Source: Nipponacmea schrenckii
Lineage: Eukaryota; Mollusca; Gastropoda; Lottiidae
Direction: 5' to 3'
Length of the DNA stretch: 64,000 nt
Assembly: GCA_030562195.1 (NCBI GenBank)
Contig: JAUJPP010000011.1
Location: 10,044,001 to 10,108,000 of the forward strand
The notes under the pieces are model-generated. The model did no database searches. It was not told the DNA's origin and saw only the letters and a program-made list of their open reading frames with translations. The position numbers were made by a program, and so were the translations under genes. Positions 23,401 to 36,251 of this stretch are shown here, one piece after another. Position 1 is the stretch's first letter. Each line of letters begins with the position of its first letter.

Positions 23401-26400
23401 AAGTGGGCTGTAGTATATAGTAGTCTGGTAGTAACTATAGTATAGTAGGTCTGGTAGTAGCTATAGTATAGTAGGTCTGGTAGAAAGCTATAGTATAGTA
23501 GGTCTGGTAGTAGCTATAGTAAGGGTCTGGTAGTAACTATAGTATAATAGGTCTGGTAGTAGCTATAGTAGGTCTGGTAGTAGCTATAGTATAGTAGGTC
23601 TGGTAGTAGCTATAGTAGGTCTGGTAGTAGCTATAGTATAGTAGGTCTGGTAGTAGCTATAGTATAGTAGGTCTGGTAGTAGCTATAGTAGGTCTGGTAG
23701 TAACTATAGTAAAAGTAGGTCTGGTAGTAGCTATAGTATAGTAGGTCTGGTAGTAACTATAGTATAGTAGGTCTGGTAGTAGCTATAGTATAGTAGGTCT
23801 GGTAGTAGCTATAGTATAGTAGGTCTGGTAGTAACTATAGTAAAAGTAGGTCTGGTAGTAGCTATAGTATAGTAGGTCTGGTAGTAGCTATAGTAGGTCT
23901 GGTAGAAAGCTATAGAAAGGGTCTGGTAGAAAGCTATAGTATAGTAGGTCTGGTAGTAGCTATAGAAAGGTCTGGTAGTAGCTATAGTATAGTAGGTCTG
24001 GTAGTAACTATAGTATAGTAGGTCTGGTAGTAGCTATAGAAAGGGTCTGGTAGTAACTATAGTATATAGGTCGGGTTAGTAGCTATAGTATAGTAGGTCT
24101 GGTAGTAACTATAGTATAGTAGGTCTGGTAGTAGCTATAGTATAGTAGGTCTGGTAGTAACAAATGTATAGTAGGTCTGGTAGTAGCTATAGTAGGTCTG
24201 GTAGTAACTATAGTATAGTAGGTCTGGTAGTAGCTATAGTATAGTAGGTCTGGTAGTAGCTATAGTATAGTAGGTCTGGTAGTAGCTATAGTATAGTAGG
24301 TCTGGTAGTAACTATAGTATAGTAGGTCTGGTAGTAGCTATAGTATAGTAGGTCTGGTAGTAGCTATAGTATAGTAGGTCTGGTAGTAGCTATAGTATAG
24401 TAGGTCTGGTAGTAGCTATAGTATAGTAGGTCTGGTAGTAACTATAGTATAGTAGGTCTGGTAGTAGCTATAGTATAGTAGGTCTGGTAGTAACTATAGT
24501 ATAGTAGGTCTGGTAGTAGCTATAGTAGGTCTGGTAGTAACTATAGTATAGTAGGTCTGGTAGTAGCTATAGTAGGTCTGGTAGTAGCTATAGTAGGTCT
24601 GGTAGTAACTATAGTATAGTAGGTCTGGTAGTAGCTATAGTATAGTAGGTCTGGTAGTAGCTATAGTATAGTAGGTCTGGTAGTAGCTTAGTATAGTAGG
24701 TCTGGTAGTAGCTATAGTATAGTAGGTCTGGTAGTAGCTATAGTATAGTAGGTCTGGTAGTAGCTATAGTATAGTAGGTCTGGTAGTAGCTATAGTATAG
24801 TAGGTCTGGTATAGCTATAGTAAAGGTCTGGTAGTAGCTATAGTATAGTAGGTCTGGTAGTAGCTATAGTAGGTCTGGTAGTACTATAGTAGGTCTGGTA
24901 GTAGCTATATAGCTGGTAGTAGCTATAGTATAGTAGGTCTGGTAGTAGCTATAGTATAGTAGGTCTGGTAGTAGCTATAGTATAGTAGGTCTGGTAGAAA
25001 CTATATATAGTAGGTCTGGTCTAGTAGTAGCTATATTAGGTCTGGTAGTAAAACTATAGTATAGTAGGTCTGGTAGTACTTAGTATAGTAGGTCTTAGTA
25101 GCTATAGTATAGTAGGTCTGGTAGTAGCTATAGTATAGTAGGTCTGGTAGTAGCTATAGTATAGTAGGTCTGGTAGTAGCTATAGTAGGTCTGGTAGTAG
25201 CTATAGTAGGTCTGGTAGTAACTATAGTATAGTAGGTCTGGTAGTAGCTATAGTATAGTGGGTTTATGTAGTAGCTATAGTATAGTAGGTCTGGTAGTAG
25301 CTATATATAGTAGGTCTGGTAGTAGTATAGTAGGTCTGGTAGTAGTATAGTATAGTAGGTCTGGTAGTAGCTATAGTATAATAGGTCTGGTAGTAGCTAT
25401 AGTATAGTAGGTCTGGTAGTAGCTATATTAGGTCTGGTAGTAACTATAGTATAGTAGGTCTGGTAGTAGCTATAGTATAGTAGGTCTGTAGTAGCTATAG
25501 TATAGTAGGTCTGGTAGTAGCTATAGTAGGTCTGGTAGTAGCTATAGTAGGTCTGGTAGTAGCTATACTAGGTCTGGTAGTAGCTATAGTATAGTAGGTC
25601 TGGTAGTAGCTATAGTAGGTCTGGTAGTAACTATAGTATAGTAGGTCTGGTAGTAGCTATAGTATAGTAGGTCTGGTAGTAGCTATAGTAGGTCTGGTAG
25701 TAGCTATAGTAGGTCTGGTAGTAACTATAGTATAGTAGGTCTGGTAGTAGCTATAGTAGGTCTGGTAGTAGCTATAGTAGGTCTGGTAGTAGCTATAGTA
25801 GGTCTGGTAGTAGCTATAGTATAGTAGGTCTGGTAGTAGCTATAGTAGGTCTGGTAGTAGCTATAGTATAGTAGGTCTGGTAGTAACTATATATAGTAGG
25901 TCTGGAAACTAGTATAGTAGGTCTGGTAGTAGCTATAGTAGGTCTGGTAGTAGCTATAGTAGGTCTGGTAGTAACTATAGTATAGTAGGTCTGGTAGTAA
26001 CTATAGTATAGTAGGTCTGGTAGTAACTATAGTATAGTAGGTCTGGTAGTAGCTATAGTATAGTAGGTCTGGTAGTAGCTATAGTATAGTAGGTCTGGTA
26101 GTAGCTATAGTATAGTAGGTCTGGTAGTAGCTATAGTATAGTAGGTCTGGTAGTAACTATAGTATAGTAGGTCTGTTAGTATCTATAGTAGGTATAGTAT
26201 AGTAGGTCTGGTAGTAGCTATAGTAGCTATAGTATAGTAGGTCTGGTAGTAGCTATAGTATAGTAGGTCTGGTAGTAGCTATAGTATAGTAGGTCTGGTA
26301 GTAGCTATAGTATAGTAGGTCTGGTAGTAACTTGAGTATAGTAGGTCTGATAGTAACTATAGTAGCTGTAGTATAGTAGCTCTGGTAGTAGCTATAGTAA

Positions 26401-29400
26401 CTATAGTATAGTAGGTCTGGTAGTTACTGTAGTATAGTAGGTCTGTTAGTAGCTATAGTAGCTATAGTATAAAAGGTCTGGTAGTAGCTATAGTATAGTA
26501 GGTCTGGTAGTAGCTATAGTATAGTAGGTCTGGTAGTAGCTATACTAGCCCTGGTAGTAGCTATAGTATAGTAGGTCTGGTAGTAGCTATAGTATAGTAG
26601 GTCTGGTAGTAACTATAGTATAATAGGTCTGGTAGTAGCTATAGTATAGTAGGTCTGGTAGTAGCTATATTAGGTCTGGTAGTAACTATAGTATAGTAGG
26701 TCTGGTAGTAGCTATAGTATAGTAGGTCTATAGTAGCCATAGTATAGTAGGTCTGGTAGTAGCTATAGTATAGTAGGTCTGGTAGTAACTATAGTATAAT
26801 AGGTCTGGTAGTAGCTATAGTATAGTAGGTCTGGTAGTAGCTATATTAGGTCTGGTAGTAACTATAGTATAGTAGGTCTGGTAGTAGCTATAGTATAGTA
26901 GGTATGTAGTAGCTATAGTATAGTAGGTCTGGTAGTAGCTATAGTATAGTAGGTCTATAGTAGCCATAGTATAGTAGGTCTGGTAGTAGCTATAGTATAG
27001 TAGGTCTGGTAGTAACCATAGTATAATAGGTCTGGTAGTAGCTATAGTATAGTAGGTCTGGTAGTAGCTATATTAGGTCTGGTAGTAACTATAGTATAGT
27101 AGGTCTGGTAGTAGCTATAGTATAGTAGGTATGTAGTAGCTATAGTATAGTAGGTCTGGTAGTAGCTATAGTATAGTAGGTCTGGTAGCAGCTATACTAG
27201 CCCTGGTAGTAGCTATAGTATAGTAGGTCTGGTAGTAGCTATAGTATAGTAGGTCTGGTAGTAGCTATAGTATAGTAAGTCTGGTAGTAACTATAGTATA
27301 ATAGGTCTGGTAGTAGCTATAGTATAGTAGGTCTGGTAGTAGCTATAGTAGGTCTGGTAGTAGCTATAGTAGGTCTGGTAGTAACTATAGTATAGTAGGT
27401 CTGGTAGTAGCTATAGTAGGTCTGGTAGTAGCTATAGTAGGTCTGGTAGTAGCTATAGTAGCTCTGGTAGTAACTATAGTATAGTAGGTCTGGTAGTAGC
27501 TATAGTAGGTCTGGTAGTAACTATAGTATAGTAGGTCTGTTAGTAGCTATAGTATAGTAGGTCTGGTAGTAACTATAGTATAGTAGGTCTGGTAGTAGCT
27601 ATAGTAGGTCTGGTAGTAACTATTGTATAGTAGGTCTGGTAGTAGCTATAGTAGGTCTGGTAGTAACTATAGTATAGTAGGTCTGTTAGTAGCTATAGTA
27701 CAGTAGGTCTGGTAGTAGCTATAGTATAGTAGGTCTGGTAGTAACTATAGTATAGTAGGTCTGGTAGTAACTATAGTATAGTAGGTCTGGTAGTAACTAT
27801 AGTATAGTAGGTCTGGTAGTAGCTATAGTATAGTAGGTCTGGTAGTAACTATAGTATAGTAGGTCTGTTAGTAGCTATAGTAGGTATAGTATAGTAGGTC
27901 TGGTAGTAGCTATAGTAGCTATAGTATAGTAGGTCTGTTAGTAGCTATAGTAGGTATAGTATAGTAGGTCTGGTAGTAGCTATAGTAGCTATAGTATAGT
28001 AGGTCTGGTAGTAGCTATAGTATAGTAGGTCTGGTAGTAGCTATAGTATAGTAGGTCTGGTAGTAGCTATAGTATAGTAGGTCTGGTAGTAACTTGAGTA
28101 TAGTAGGTCTGATGGTAACTATAGTAGCTGTAGTATAGTAGCTCTGGTAGTAGCTATAGTAACTATAGTATAGTAGGTCTGGTAGTTACTGTAGTATAGT
28201 AGGTCTGTTAGTAGCTATAGTAGCTATAGTATAGTAGGTCTGGTAGTAGCTATAGTATAGTAGGTCTGGTAGTAGCTATAGTATAGTAGGTCTGGTAGCA
28301 GCTATACTAGCCCTGGTAGTAGCTATAGTATAGTAGGTCTGGTAGTAGCTATAGTATAGTAGGTCTGGTAGTAGCTATAGTATAGTAAGTCTGGTAGTAA
28401 CTATAGTATAATAGGTCTGGTAGTAGCTATAGTATAGTAGGTCTGGTAGTAGCTATAGTAGGTCTGGTAGTAGCTATAGTAGGTCTGGTAGTAACTATAG
28501 TATAGTAGGTCTGGTAGTAGCTATAGTAGGTCTGGTAGTAGCTATAGTAGGTCTGGTAGTAGCTATAGTAGGTCTGGTAGTAACTATAGTATAGTAGGTC
28601 TGGTAGTAGCTATAGTAGGTCTGGTAGTAACTATAGTATAGTAGGTCTGTTAGTAGCTATAGTATAGTAGGTCTGGTAGTAACTATAATATAGTAGGTCT
28701 GGTAGTAGCTATAGTAGGTCTGGTAGTAACTATTGTATAGTAGGTCTGGTAGTAGCTATAGTAGGTCTGGTAGTAACTATAGTATAGTAGGTCTGTTAGT
28801 AGCTATAGTATAGTAGGTCTGGTAGTAGCTATAGTATAGTAGGTCTGGTAGTAACTATAGTATAATAGGTCTGGTAGTAGCTATAGTATAGGAGGTCTGG
28901 TAGTAGCTATAGTATAGTAGGTCTGGTAGTAGCTATAGTATAGTAGGTCTGGTAGTAACTATAGTATAGGTAGGTCTGGTAGTAGCTATAGTATAGTAGG
29001 TCTGGTAGTAGCTATAGTATAGTAGGTCTGGTAGTAGCTATAGTATAGTAGGTCTGGTAGTAGCTATAGTATAGTAGGTCTGGTAGTAGCTATAGTATAG
29101 TAGGTCTGGTAGTAACTATAGTATAGTAGGTCTGTTAGTAGCTATAGTAGGTATAGTATAGTAGGTCTGGTAGTAGCTATAGTAGCTATAGTATAGTAGG
29201 TCTGGTAGTAGCTATAGTATAGTAGGTCTGGTAGTAGCTATAGTATAGTAGGTCTGGTAGTAGCTATAGTATAGTAGGTCTGGTAGTAACTTTATTATAG
29301 TAGGTCTGATAGTAACTATAGTAGCTGTAGTATAGTAGCTCTGGTAGTAGCTATAGTAACTATAGTATAGTAGGTCTGGTAGTTACTGTAGTATAGTAGG

Positions 29401-29705
29401 TCTGTTAGAAGCTATAGTAGCTATAGTATAGTAGGTCTGGTAGTAGCTATAGTATAGTAGGTCTGGTAGTAACTATAGTAGGTATGGTAGTAACTATAGT
29501 ATAGTAGGTCTGGTAGTAGCTATAGTATAGTAGGTCTGGTACTAGCTATAGTAGGTCTGGTAGTAGCTATAGTAGGTCTGGTAGTAGCTAGAGTATAGTA
29601 GGTCTGGTTGTAGCTATAGTAGGTCTGGTAGTTACTGTAGTATAGTAGGTCTGTTAGTAGCTATAGTAGCTATAGTATAGTAGGTCTGGTAGTAGCTATA
29701 GTAGG
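20481..29705. repeat. satellite array of 26-bp and 21-bp monomers
   Basis: The array is built from GGTCTGGTAGTAGC followed by CTATAGTATAGTA (26 bp), or the same unit lacking one TATAG (21 bp), with a frequent GTAGTAAC variant. Length suggests roughly 380 monomers (estimate). Higher-order structure is visible. A block starting at GCTATACTAGCCCTGG at 27191 is repeated almost unchanged 1110 bp later at 28301. A marker block with a CTTGAGTATAG variant recurs at 26331, 28093 and, altered, 29290. Stops occur in all frames. Between about 21450 and 25100 monomers often carry GTAGAAAGC in place of GTAGTAGC. Confidence 0.95.
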
Positions 29706-29990
29706 GAGTACTACTGATGCATCGGAGTGGGCCTAAGGACTGATATTTATTTATTTATTACAGGCAGATTTTGCCGTTTCTATTAAACTTCATTAATAAC
29801 ATAACGAATAACATTTCATTGAGTAAAAGTCAGGACAATGTATCTGTAAGTCTTTGGCTTATTTCAGTGATGAAAACTTGCAAATCTTTTATTTTTATTT
29901 TATCCAAGTTAAATAATTGTGTTGTAAATCGAGTGAAGCACTCTAAGGTAGGTAGGTAGACAAGTAAACGTTTGCTTCCAGCCGAGGCAA

Positions 29991-30555
29991 ACTAGGTAGT
30001 TGAAAGCACTCTATGTTGGAGGACTGCTATCTATATGAACACCCTCCCACTAGATGGCGCCTCAGTACATGAAAACAAAATGGCGCGAACGAAGTGACAA
30101 CTCTCGTCTATCTATACTCTCTGATTCAAGGATGGTTCGTTTCATTGTTAGTGATAGATGGATAGTTTATTCTTGTACATGGCCCATTTTAAGAGGTAAA
30201 TGAGAATTACAAATAAAATTTACAATTATTAATTACATAATACAATCACTTTTTCAATGTTGATTGTTCGACGTCTAAATACTAGGTAGTTGTAAGCACT
30301 CTATGTTGGAGGACTGCTATCTATATGAACACCCTCCCACATGAAAACAAAATGGCGCGAGCGAAGTGACAACTCTCGTCTATGTATACTCTCTGATTCA
30401 AGGATTGTTCGTTTCATTGTTAGTGATAGATGGATAGTTTATTCTTGTATATGGCCCATTTTAAGAGGTAAATGAGAATTACAAATAAAATTTACCATTA
30501 TAAACTACATAATACAATCACATTTTCGATGTTGATTGTTCGACGTCTAAATACT
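29991..30555. repeat. internal ~290-bp tandem duplication
   Basis: Two adjacent units start ACTAGGTAGTTG (29991 and 30281) and contain ATGAAAACAAAATGGCGCGA and TGGATAGTTTATTCTTG. The second unit lacks a ~17-bp piece (AGATGGCGCCTCAG). The pair is present again in copy B at about 32930-33495, so it predates the larger duplication. Confidence 0.8.
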
Positions 30556-30765
30556 AACTGTTGGTTGGTTGGTAGATGACAAGATAACATTGCTTCCAGC
30601 CGATGCAAAACTGTCATTGGTTTTACGCGCACCTTAACTTTTTATGGTAAAACAACAATTAAGAACACTGCATCCTGTATAAACACAGTTGTCTAAAGGG
30701 GAAACAAGTTAATAATTCAACTTAAAACCCACAACAATGGATGAAGAGATAAGTAAGAATTGTGG

Positions 30766-32018
30766 TCATTTCTTGATATATTTGGATAAAGTTCGAATTC
30801 TTCTGACTGTATTAGTGTACGGTCTTTCATGTCGTAGAAAAGGCTTCTTTGCTTTAAATGTCGAACTGTTTTCGAATATTTTTGAATGACTATATTCAGT
30901 TCTCTTCAAAACTTGTTCAAACCACGATGCGGAGATACCCAACCTTTTCGAGATTTCTTTAGGATTACATAGGAAGTCTATGAATTTAGCATAGTTTCGA
31001 TCAAAGGGATTCGGTTTATTCCAGTGAGGAATATCCCCGAAATTGCATGTTTGTAAATTATGTTTAAACTCCGTCGTAGAAATGGTTCTATTTGACACTT
31101 TCTGCCGTAGACCCATGATGGCTTTCATCAAAAGAGCGTTTGGTGCCATGGTAGTCATGCCAATTCCACCAATACCGTAGATCATGACCATATTGGCCGC
31201 TGGTGCCGACATCCGGAACACGTTCTGAGCTGTGATGCCTCTGGCACAACTCCTTGCTTGAATAATATCATACTCAATGCCTTCGTCATTCAGACCGAGT
31301 AGGGGAATGATGTTAGCTTTAAATATATTCAGTCCAGTTTCAGCATGAGCATCTTTAATAGGAAAATGTCCACCGCCTGTGGTTTGAAGAACGAAATATT
31401 GATACGCTTTATCACCTATCCGAACTTCTCTTTCAGCAAGGCGGACTATATGCTTATTGTGGCCGTCTATATGGTCTCTAAACCTATTCATCTTCGAATC
31501 CGTACCACTGACTTATCGACTTTAACCATAAACACTATCGACATACCTGCAGCAAACATTACTTTGTTCATCATATTAGATGGTCTTATTCTATTGAAAA
31601 CGTTCCTGACAAGAGAGCGGAGCGTTGGTTCATTGGTAAAACTAATGATAGAACGTTCGTCAGCCAGACCAAATTTCACTCTTAATGTATCTTGAGTGTG
31701 TTTTGAAATTGAATATGACGGTAGTTTTACTTTCAATTGCCTCATAGACGGCCCAAGTGACAGATATAAAGATCTAATTGGTGTGGTATGTTCTTGTCCA
31801 GTTGACGTGTCCCTCCAGACTATTCTAGTGACAGTTGTATCGTCGTTATCAATTGGTTTGACCAGAATCTTGAGAAGTTTCATATTATCTAGAACTTTTC
31901 CACCAGCGTCAGCAACCATTTCTGACATCACACCGTTGGTATAGGGAGGAAAATAGCCATCGTTTTCAAATACTGCTGCTTTTGTAACGAACTTTGGGTC
32001 ATAACCTCTGTCGGAAAG
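30766..32018 (-). pseudogene. truncated, frameshifted copy of the DAO-like oxidoreductase
   Basis: The copy corresponds to roughly residues 374-789 of the intact gene at 33705-36251. One G is missing near 31501 (CGAATCCGTACC against CGAATCCGGTACC), splitting the frame into 30766-31491 and 31488-31931 plus a short upstream part. At 32019 the coding sequence stops and satellite begins, so the promoter, exons 1-2 and the FAD-binding N-terminus are absent. The few other substitutions are mostly silent or conservative. It is either a recent pseudogene or an assembly duplicate. Confidence 0.85.
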
Positions 32019-32026
32019 TTAATTTT

Positions 32027-32648
32027 TATAGTATAGTAGGTCTGGTAGAAACTATAGTATAGTAGGTCTGGTAGTATATATATAGTAGGTCTGTTAGTAG
32101 CTATAGTAGGTATAGTATAGTAGGTCTGGTAGTTACTGTAGTATAGTAGGTCTGTTAGTAGCTATAGTAGGTATAGTATAGTAGGTCTGGTAGTTACTGT
32201 AGTATAGTAGGTCTGTTAGTAGCTATAGTAGGTCTGGTAGTAGCTATAGTATAGTAGGTCTGTTTGGTAGTAGCTATAGTATAGTAGGTCTGGTAGTAGC
32301 TATAGTAGGTATAGTATAGTAGGTCTGGTAGTTACTATAGTATAGTAGGTCTGGTAGTAGCTATAGTAGGTATAGTATAGTAGGTCTGGTAGTAACTATA
32401 GTATAGTAGGTCTGTAGTATAGTAGGTCTGTTAGTAGCTATAGTAGGTATAGTATAGTAGGTCTGTTAGTAGCTATAGTAGGTATAGTATAGTAGGTCTG
32501 GTAGTAGGTATAGTATAGTAGGTCTGGTAGTAGCTATAGTATAGTAGGTCTGGTAGTAGCTATAGTATAGTAGGTCTGGTAGTTACTGTAGTATAGTAGG
32601 TCTGTTAGTAGCTATAGTATAGTAGGTCTGGTAGTAGCTATAGTAGGT
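32027..32648. repeat. second satellite block
   Basis: The same 26/21-bp monomers as the large array, with a high share of the TCTGTTAGTAGC and GGTATAGTATAG variants. It separates the two copies of the gene segment. Confidence 0.95.
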
Positions 32649-32649
32649 A

Positions 32650-34957
32650 GTACTACTGATGCATCGGAGTGGGCCTAAGGACTGATATTTATTTATTTAT
32701 TTCAGGCAGATTTTGCCGTTTCCATTAAACTTCATTAATACCATAACGAATAACATTTCATTGAGTAAAAGTCAGGACAATGTATCTGTAAGTCTTTGGC
32801 TTATTTCAGTGATGAAAACTTGCAAATCTTTTATTTTTATTTTATCCAAGTTAAATAATTGTGTTGTAAAGCGAGTGAAGCACTCTAAGGTAGGTAGGTA
32901 GACAAGTAAACGTTTGCTTCCAGCCGAGGCAAACTAGGTAGTTGAAAGCACTCTACGTTGGAGGACTGCTATCTATATGAACACCCTCCCACTAGATGGC
33001 GCCTCAGTAAATGAAAACAAAATGGCGCGAACGAAGTGACAACTCTCGTCTATCTATACTCTCTGATTCAAGGATGGTTCGTTTCATTGTTAGTGATAGA
33101 TGGATAGTTTATTCTTGTACATGGCCCATTTTAAGGTAAATTAGAATTACAAATAAAATTTACAATTATTAATTACATAATACAATCACACTTTCGATGT
33201 TGATTTGTTCGACGTCTAAATACTAGGTAGTTGTAAGCACTCTATGTTGGAGGACTGCTATCTATATGAACACCCTCCCACATGAAAACAAAATGGCGCG
33301 AGCGAAGTGACAACTCTCGTCTATCTATACTCTGATTCAAGGATTGTTCGTTTCATTGTTAGTGATAGATGGATAGTTTATTCTTGTATATGGCCCATTT
33401 TAAGAGGTAAATGAAAATTACAAATAAAATTTACAATTATAAATTACATAATACAATCACATTTTCGATGTTGATTGTTCGACGTCTAAATACTAACTGT
33501 TGGTTGGTTGGTAGATGACAAGATAACATTGCTTCCAGCCGATGCAAAACTGTCATTGGTTTTACGCGCACCTTAACTTTTTATGGTAAAACACCAATTA
33601 AGAACACTGCATCCTGTATAAACACAGTAGTCTAAAGGGGAAACAAGTTAATAATTGAACTTAAAACCCACGACAATGGATGAAGAGATAAGTAAGAATT
33701 GTGGTCATTTCTTGATATATTTGGATAAAGTTCGAATTCTTCTGACTGTATTAGTGTACGGTCTTTCATGTCGTAGAAAAGGCTTCTTTGCTTTAAATGT
33801 CGAACTGTTTTCGAATATTTTTGAATGCTTATATTCAGTTCTCTTCAAAAGTTGTTCAAACCACGATGCGGAGATACCCAACCTTTTCGAGATTTCTTTA
33901 GGATTACATAGGAAGTCTATGAATTTAGCATAGTTTCGATCAAAGGGATTCGGTTTATTCCAATGAGGAATATCCCCGAAATTGCATGTTTGTAAATTAT
34001 GTTTAAACTCCGTCGTAGAAATGGTTCTATTTGACACTTTCTGCCGTAGACCCATGATGGCTTTCATCAAAAGAGCGTTTGGTGCCATGGTAGTCATGCC
34101 AATTCCACCAATACCGTAAATCATGACCATATTGGCCGCTGGTGCCGACATCCGGAACACGTTCTGAGCTGTGATGCCTCTGGCACAACTCCTTGCTTGA
34201 ATAATATCATACTCAATGCCTTCGTCATTCAGACCGAGTAGGGGAATGATGTTAGCTTTAAATATATTCAGTCCAGTTTCAGCATGAGCATCTTTAATAG
34301 GAAAATGTCCACCGCCTGTGGTTTGAAGAACGAAATATTGATACGCTTTATCACCTATCCGAACTTCTCTTTCAGCAAGGCGGACTATATGCTTATTGTG
34401 GCCGTCTATATGGTCTCTAAACCTATTCATCTTCGAATCCGGTACCACTGACTTATCGACTTTAACCATAAACACTATCGACATACCTGCAGCAAACATT
34501 ACTTTGTTCATCATATTAGATGGTCTTATTCTATTGAAAACGTTCCTGACAAGAGAGCGGAGCGTTGGTTCATTGGTAAAACTAATGATAGAACGTTCGT
34601 CAGCCAGACCAAATTTCACTCTTAATGTATCTTGAGTGTGTTTTGAAATTGAATATGACGGTGGTTTTACTTTCAATTGCCTCATAGACGGCCCAAGTGA
34701 CAGATATAAAGATCTAATTGGTGTGGTATGTTCTTGTCCAGTTGACGTGTCCCTCCAGACTATTCTAGTGACAGTTGTATCGTCGTTATCAATTGGTTTG
34801 ACCAGAATCTTGAGAAGTTTCATATTATCTAGAACTTTTCCACCAGCGTCAGCAACCATTTCTGACATCACACCGTTGGTATAGGGAGGAAAATAGCCAT
34901 CGTTTTCAAATACTGCTGCTTTTGTAACGAACTTTGGGTCATAACCTCTGTCGGAAA
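32650..34957. repeat. tandem duplication, copy B
   Basis: Counterpart of 29707-32018. Here the coding part continues beyond 34957 into the complete gene, so copy B is the one attached to functional sequence. Confidence 0.9.
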
Positions 34958-36251
34958 TCTCATTTTTGGTTAGAAAACGATGGGTGAGTAAATCTTCACT
35001 GACAGTCTTGGAAACGTTCTTAATAGTTTTAAGCGTCATTTCAATGTCTTTCTCGGTCCCAAGAAAGGTGTATAAAGCGTATCTTAAATGGTTCGATTTC
35101 ATAATCAAAGGTTTAGGAGCATTGAGTTCGTCGAATATTTGGTTCGCCAAACTGGCGTGTCTGCATGTTGTGAAAGCTGTTGAATTCTTTGCTGCACTGA
35201 GCGCCGTACCAGGCATGTATAATCCAACGTCTCTGAGAGCATTCCATTGGTTTTTGATAAATAACTTTGTGAGAGAAGGGTCTTTCAAATAGGCTTTAAA
35301 ATTAATACGAAGTTTATTCCAGGCTGGCTCGTTTTCTACCTGTTTTAGATATTTGTCTGGTTTAAACTTTCGTTGTAAGTAATGCTTGATAGTAATATAT
35401 AGGGTAAAAACACCGTTGTTATCTGGCCAATAATACACTGGTACTGCATCTCGGATATGTAAATAAGAGGCAGCACCTTTCCAATTAGAGGCTCCGACAT
35501 TACCATATTGTCCGTACAACACTTTATCGGGGTCTTGTCTAGAACAGACTTGAATTGCAGCACCGGCTAAAGCTGCTGGTCCACCAATATATACGTCCAT
35601 ACCCTCAGCTGTTTTTAATGACAATGGGTTCAAATCCAATTCAATATTTACATCATTGTTGTGTTTTTCCCACATTTTGAAGTCATCTTTACTGATCTTA
35701 CCTACCCTGTTTGACTGAACTATCTCTGGGAATAAAGTGGCAAAATGATTCAAGGCGTCCGGTTCGGTGACAAGCACGTCAGCCAAAGGTTCATTTTTCT
35801 TCACAAGCTCCTCTAATTCATCGAGTATCTGTAAAATAAATATTTTTTACAATTAGGAAGTACATCGGCGTGTTAAGGAAATTGTCCTTCGTGTTTTTAT
35901 TTACTTTACCTCGTATAAAAACCCATTGTTTAGGTCACACAAACTGTTTTTGAAAATGGTGTAACCAAAATTCATATCCTCGTTATGACATTTCAGAAAA
36001 TTATTAAGAATTGATTTGTCATTGGCTGGTGAAAAACGTACACTGGTCATCATTCTGGTTTTAAGGAGCCGAGACAAACTACCCTATACAAATCCTGTAT
36101 ATAGTTATAATGACTCCTCTCTCCAAATCTTAATCTAAATATTTTCCAGAAAAATGTGTGAACCATCAAAATATCTTACTTTAATTCCACTTCGAAGCTT
36201 TACATCTTCAGACGCGTTTATATGTACAACATCATATTTTAACGGATCCAT
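33705..36251 (-). CDS. FAD-dependent oxidoreductase-like protein (DAO type), 3 exons, ~789 aa
   Basis: Exons on the minus strand are 36251-36180, 36083-35910 and 35828-33705. Introns of 96 and 81 bp both have GT-AG ends and phase 0. The ATG at 36251 (MDPLKYDVVHI) has an in-frame TGA 24 nt upstream. The third exon continues upstream of its first GTG to the acceptor TTTTACAG. VYIGGPAALAGAA (about residues 161-173) resembles a degenerate dinucleotide-binding turn. GYFPPYTNGVMSEM (about 393-406), followed by GGKVLDN and a strand-rich stretch ending YLSLGPSM, fits the second half of DAO-family FAD enzymes. YGIGGIGMTTMAP (about 653-665) fits their C-terminal FAD-contact loop. No signal peptide or membrane segment is evident, suggesting a soluble enzyme. 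Substrate is unknown. The N-terminal motif departs from GxGxxG, so FAD binding is inferred, and a divergent non-catalytic member is possible. Confidence 0.7.

Larger units (their letters stand above)
29707..32018. repeat. tandem duplication, copy A (satellite to gene fragment)
   Basis: This segment matches 32650-34957 at an offset of about 2.94 kb, with only scattered differences by eye. It starts at the satellite edge (GTACTACTGATGCATCGGAG) and stops inside the oxidoreductase exon. There the shared CTCTGTCGGAAA is followed by satellite instead of the rest of the gene. Confidence 0.9.

Noticed and set aside
20481..29705. CRISPR-like array of short repeats
   Set aside because: Monomers are directly contiguous with no unique spacers, no cas genes are present and the genome is animal. 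It is a satellite.
29771..29959. 62-codon frame repeated at 32713-32901
   Set aside because: It is repeated only because of the tandem duplication. Composition is AT-driven and there is no start context or homology.
31345..31944. Plus-strand open frames of 82-116 codons over 31345-31944 and 34396-35292
   Set aside because: They are antisense shadows of the oxidoreductase exon and its truncated copy.
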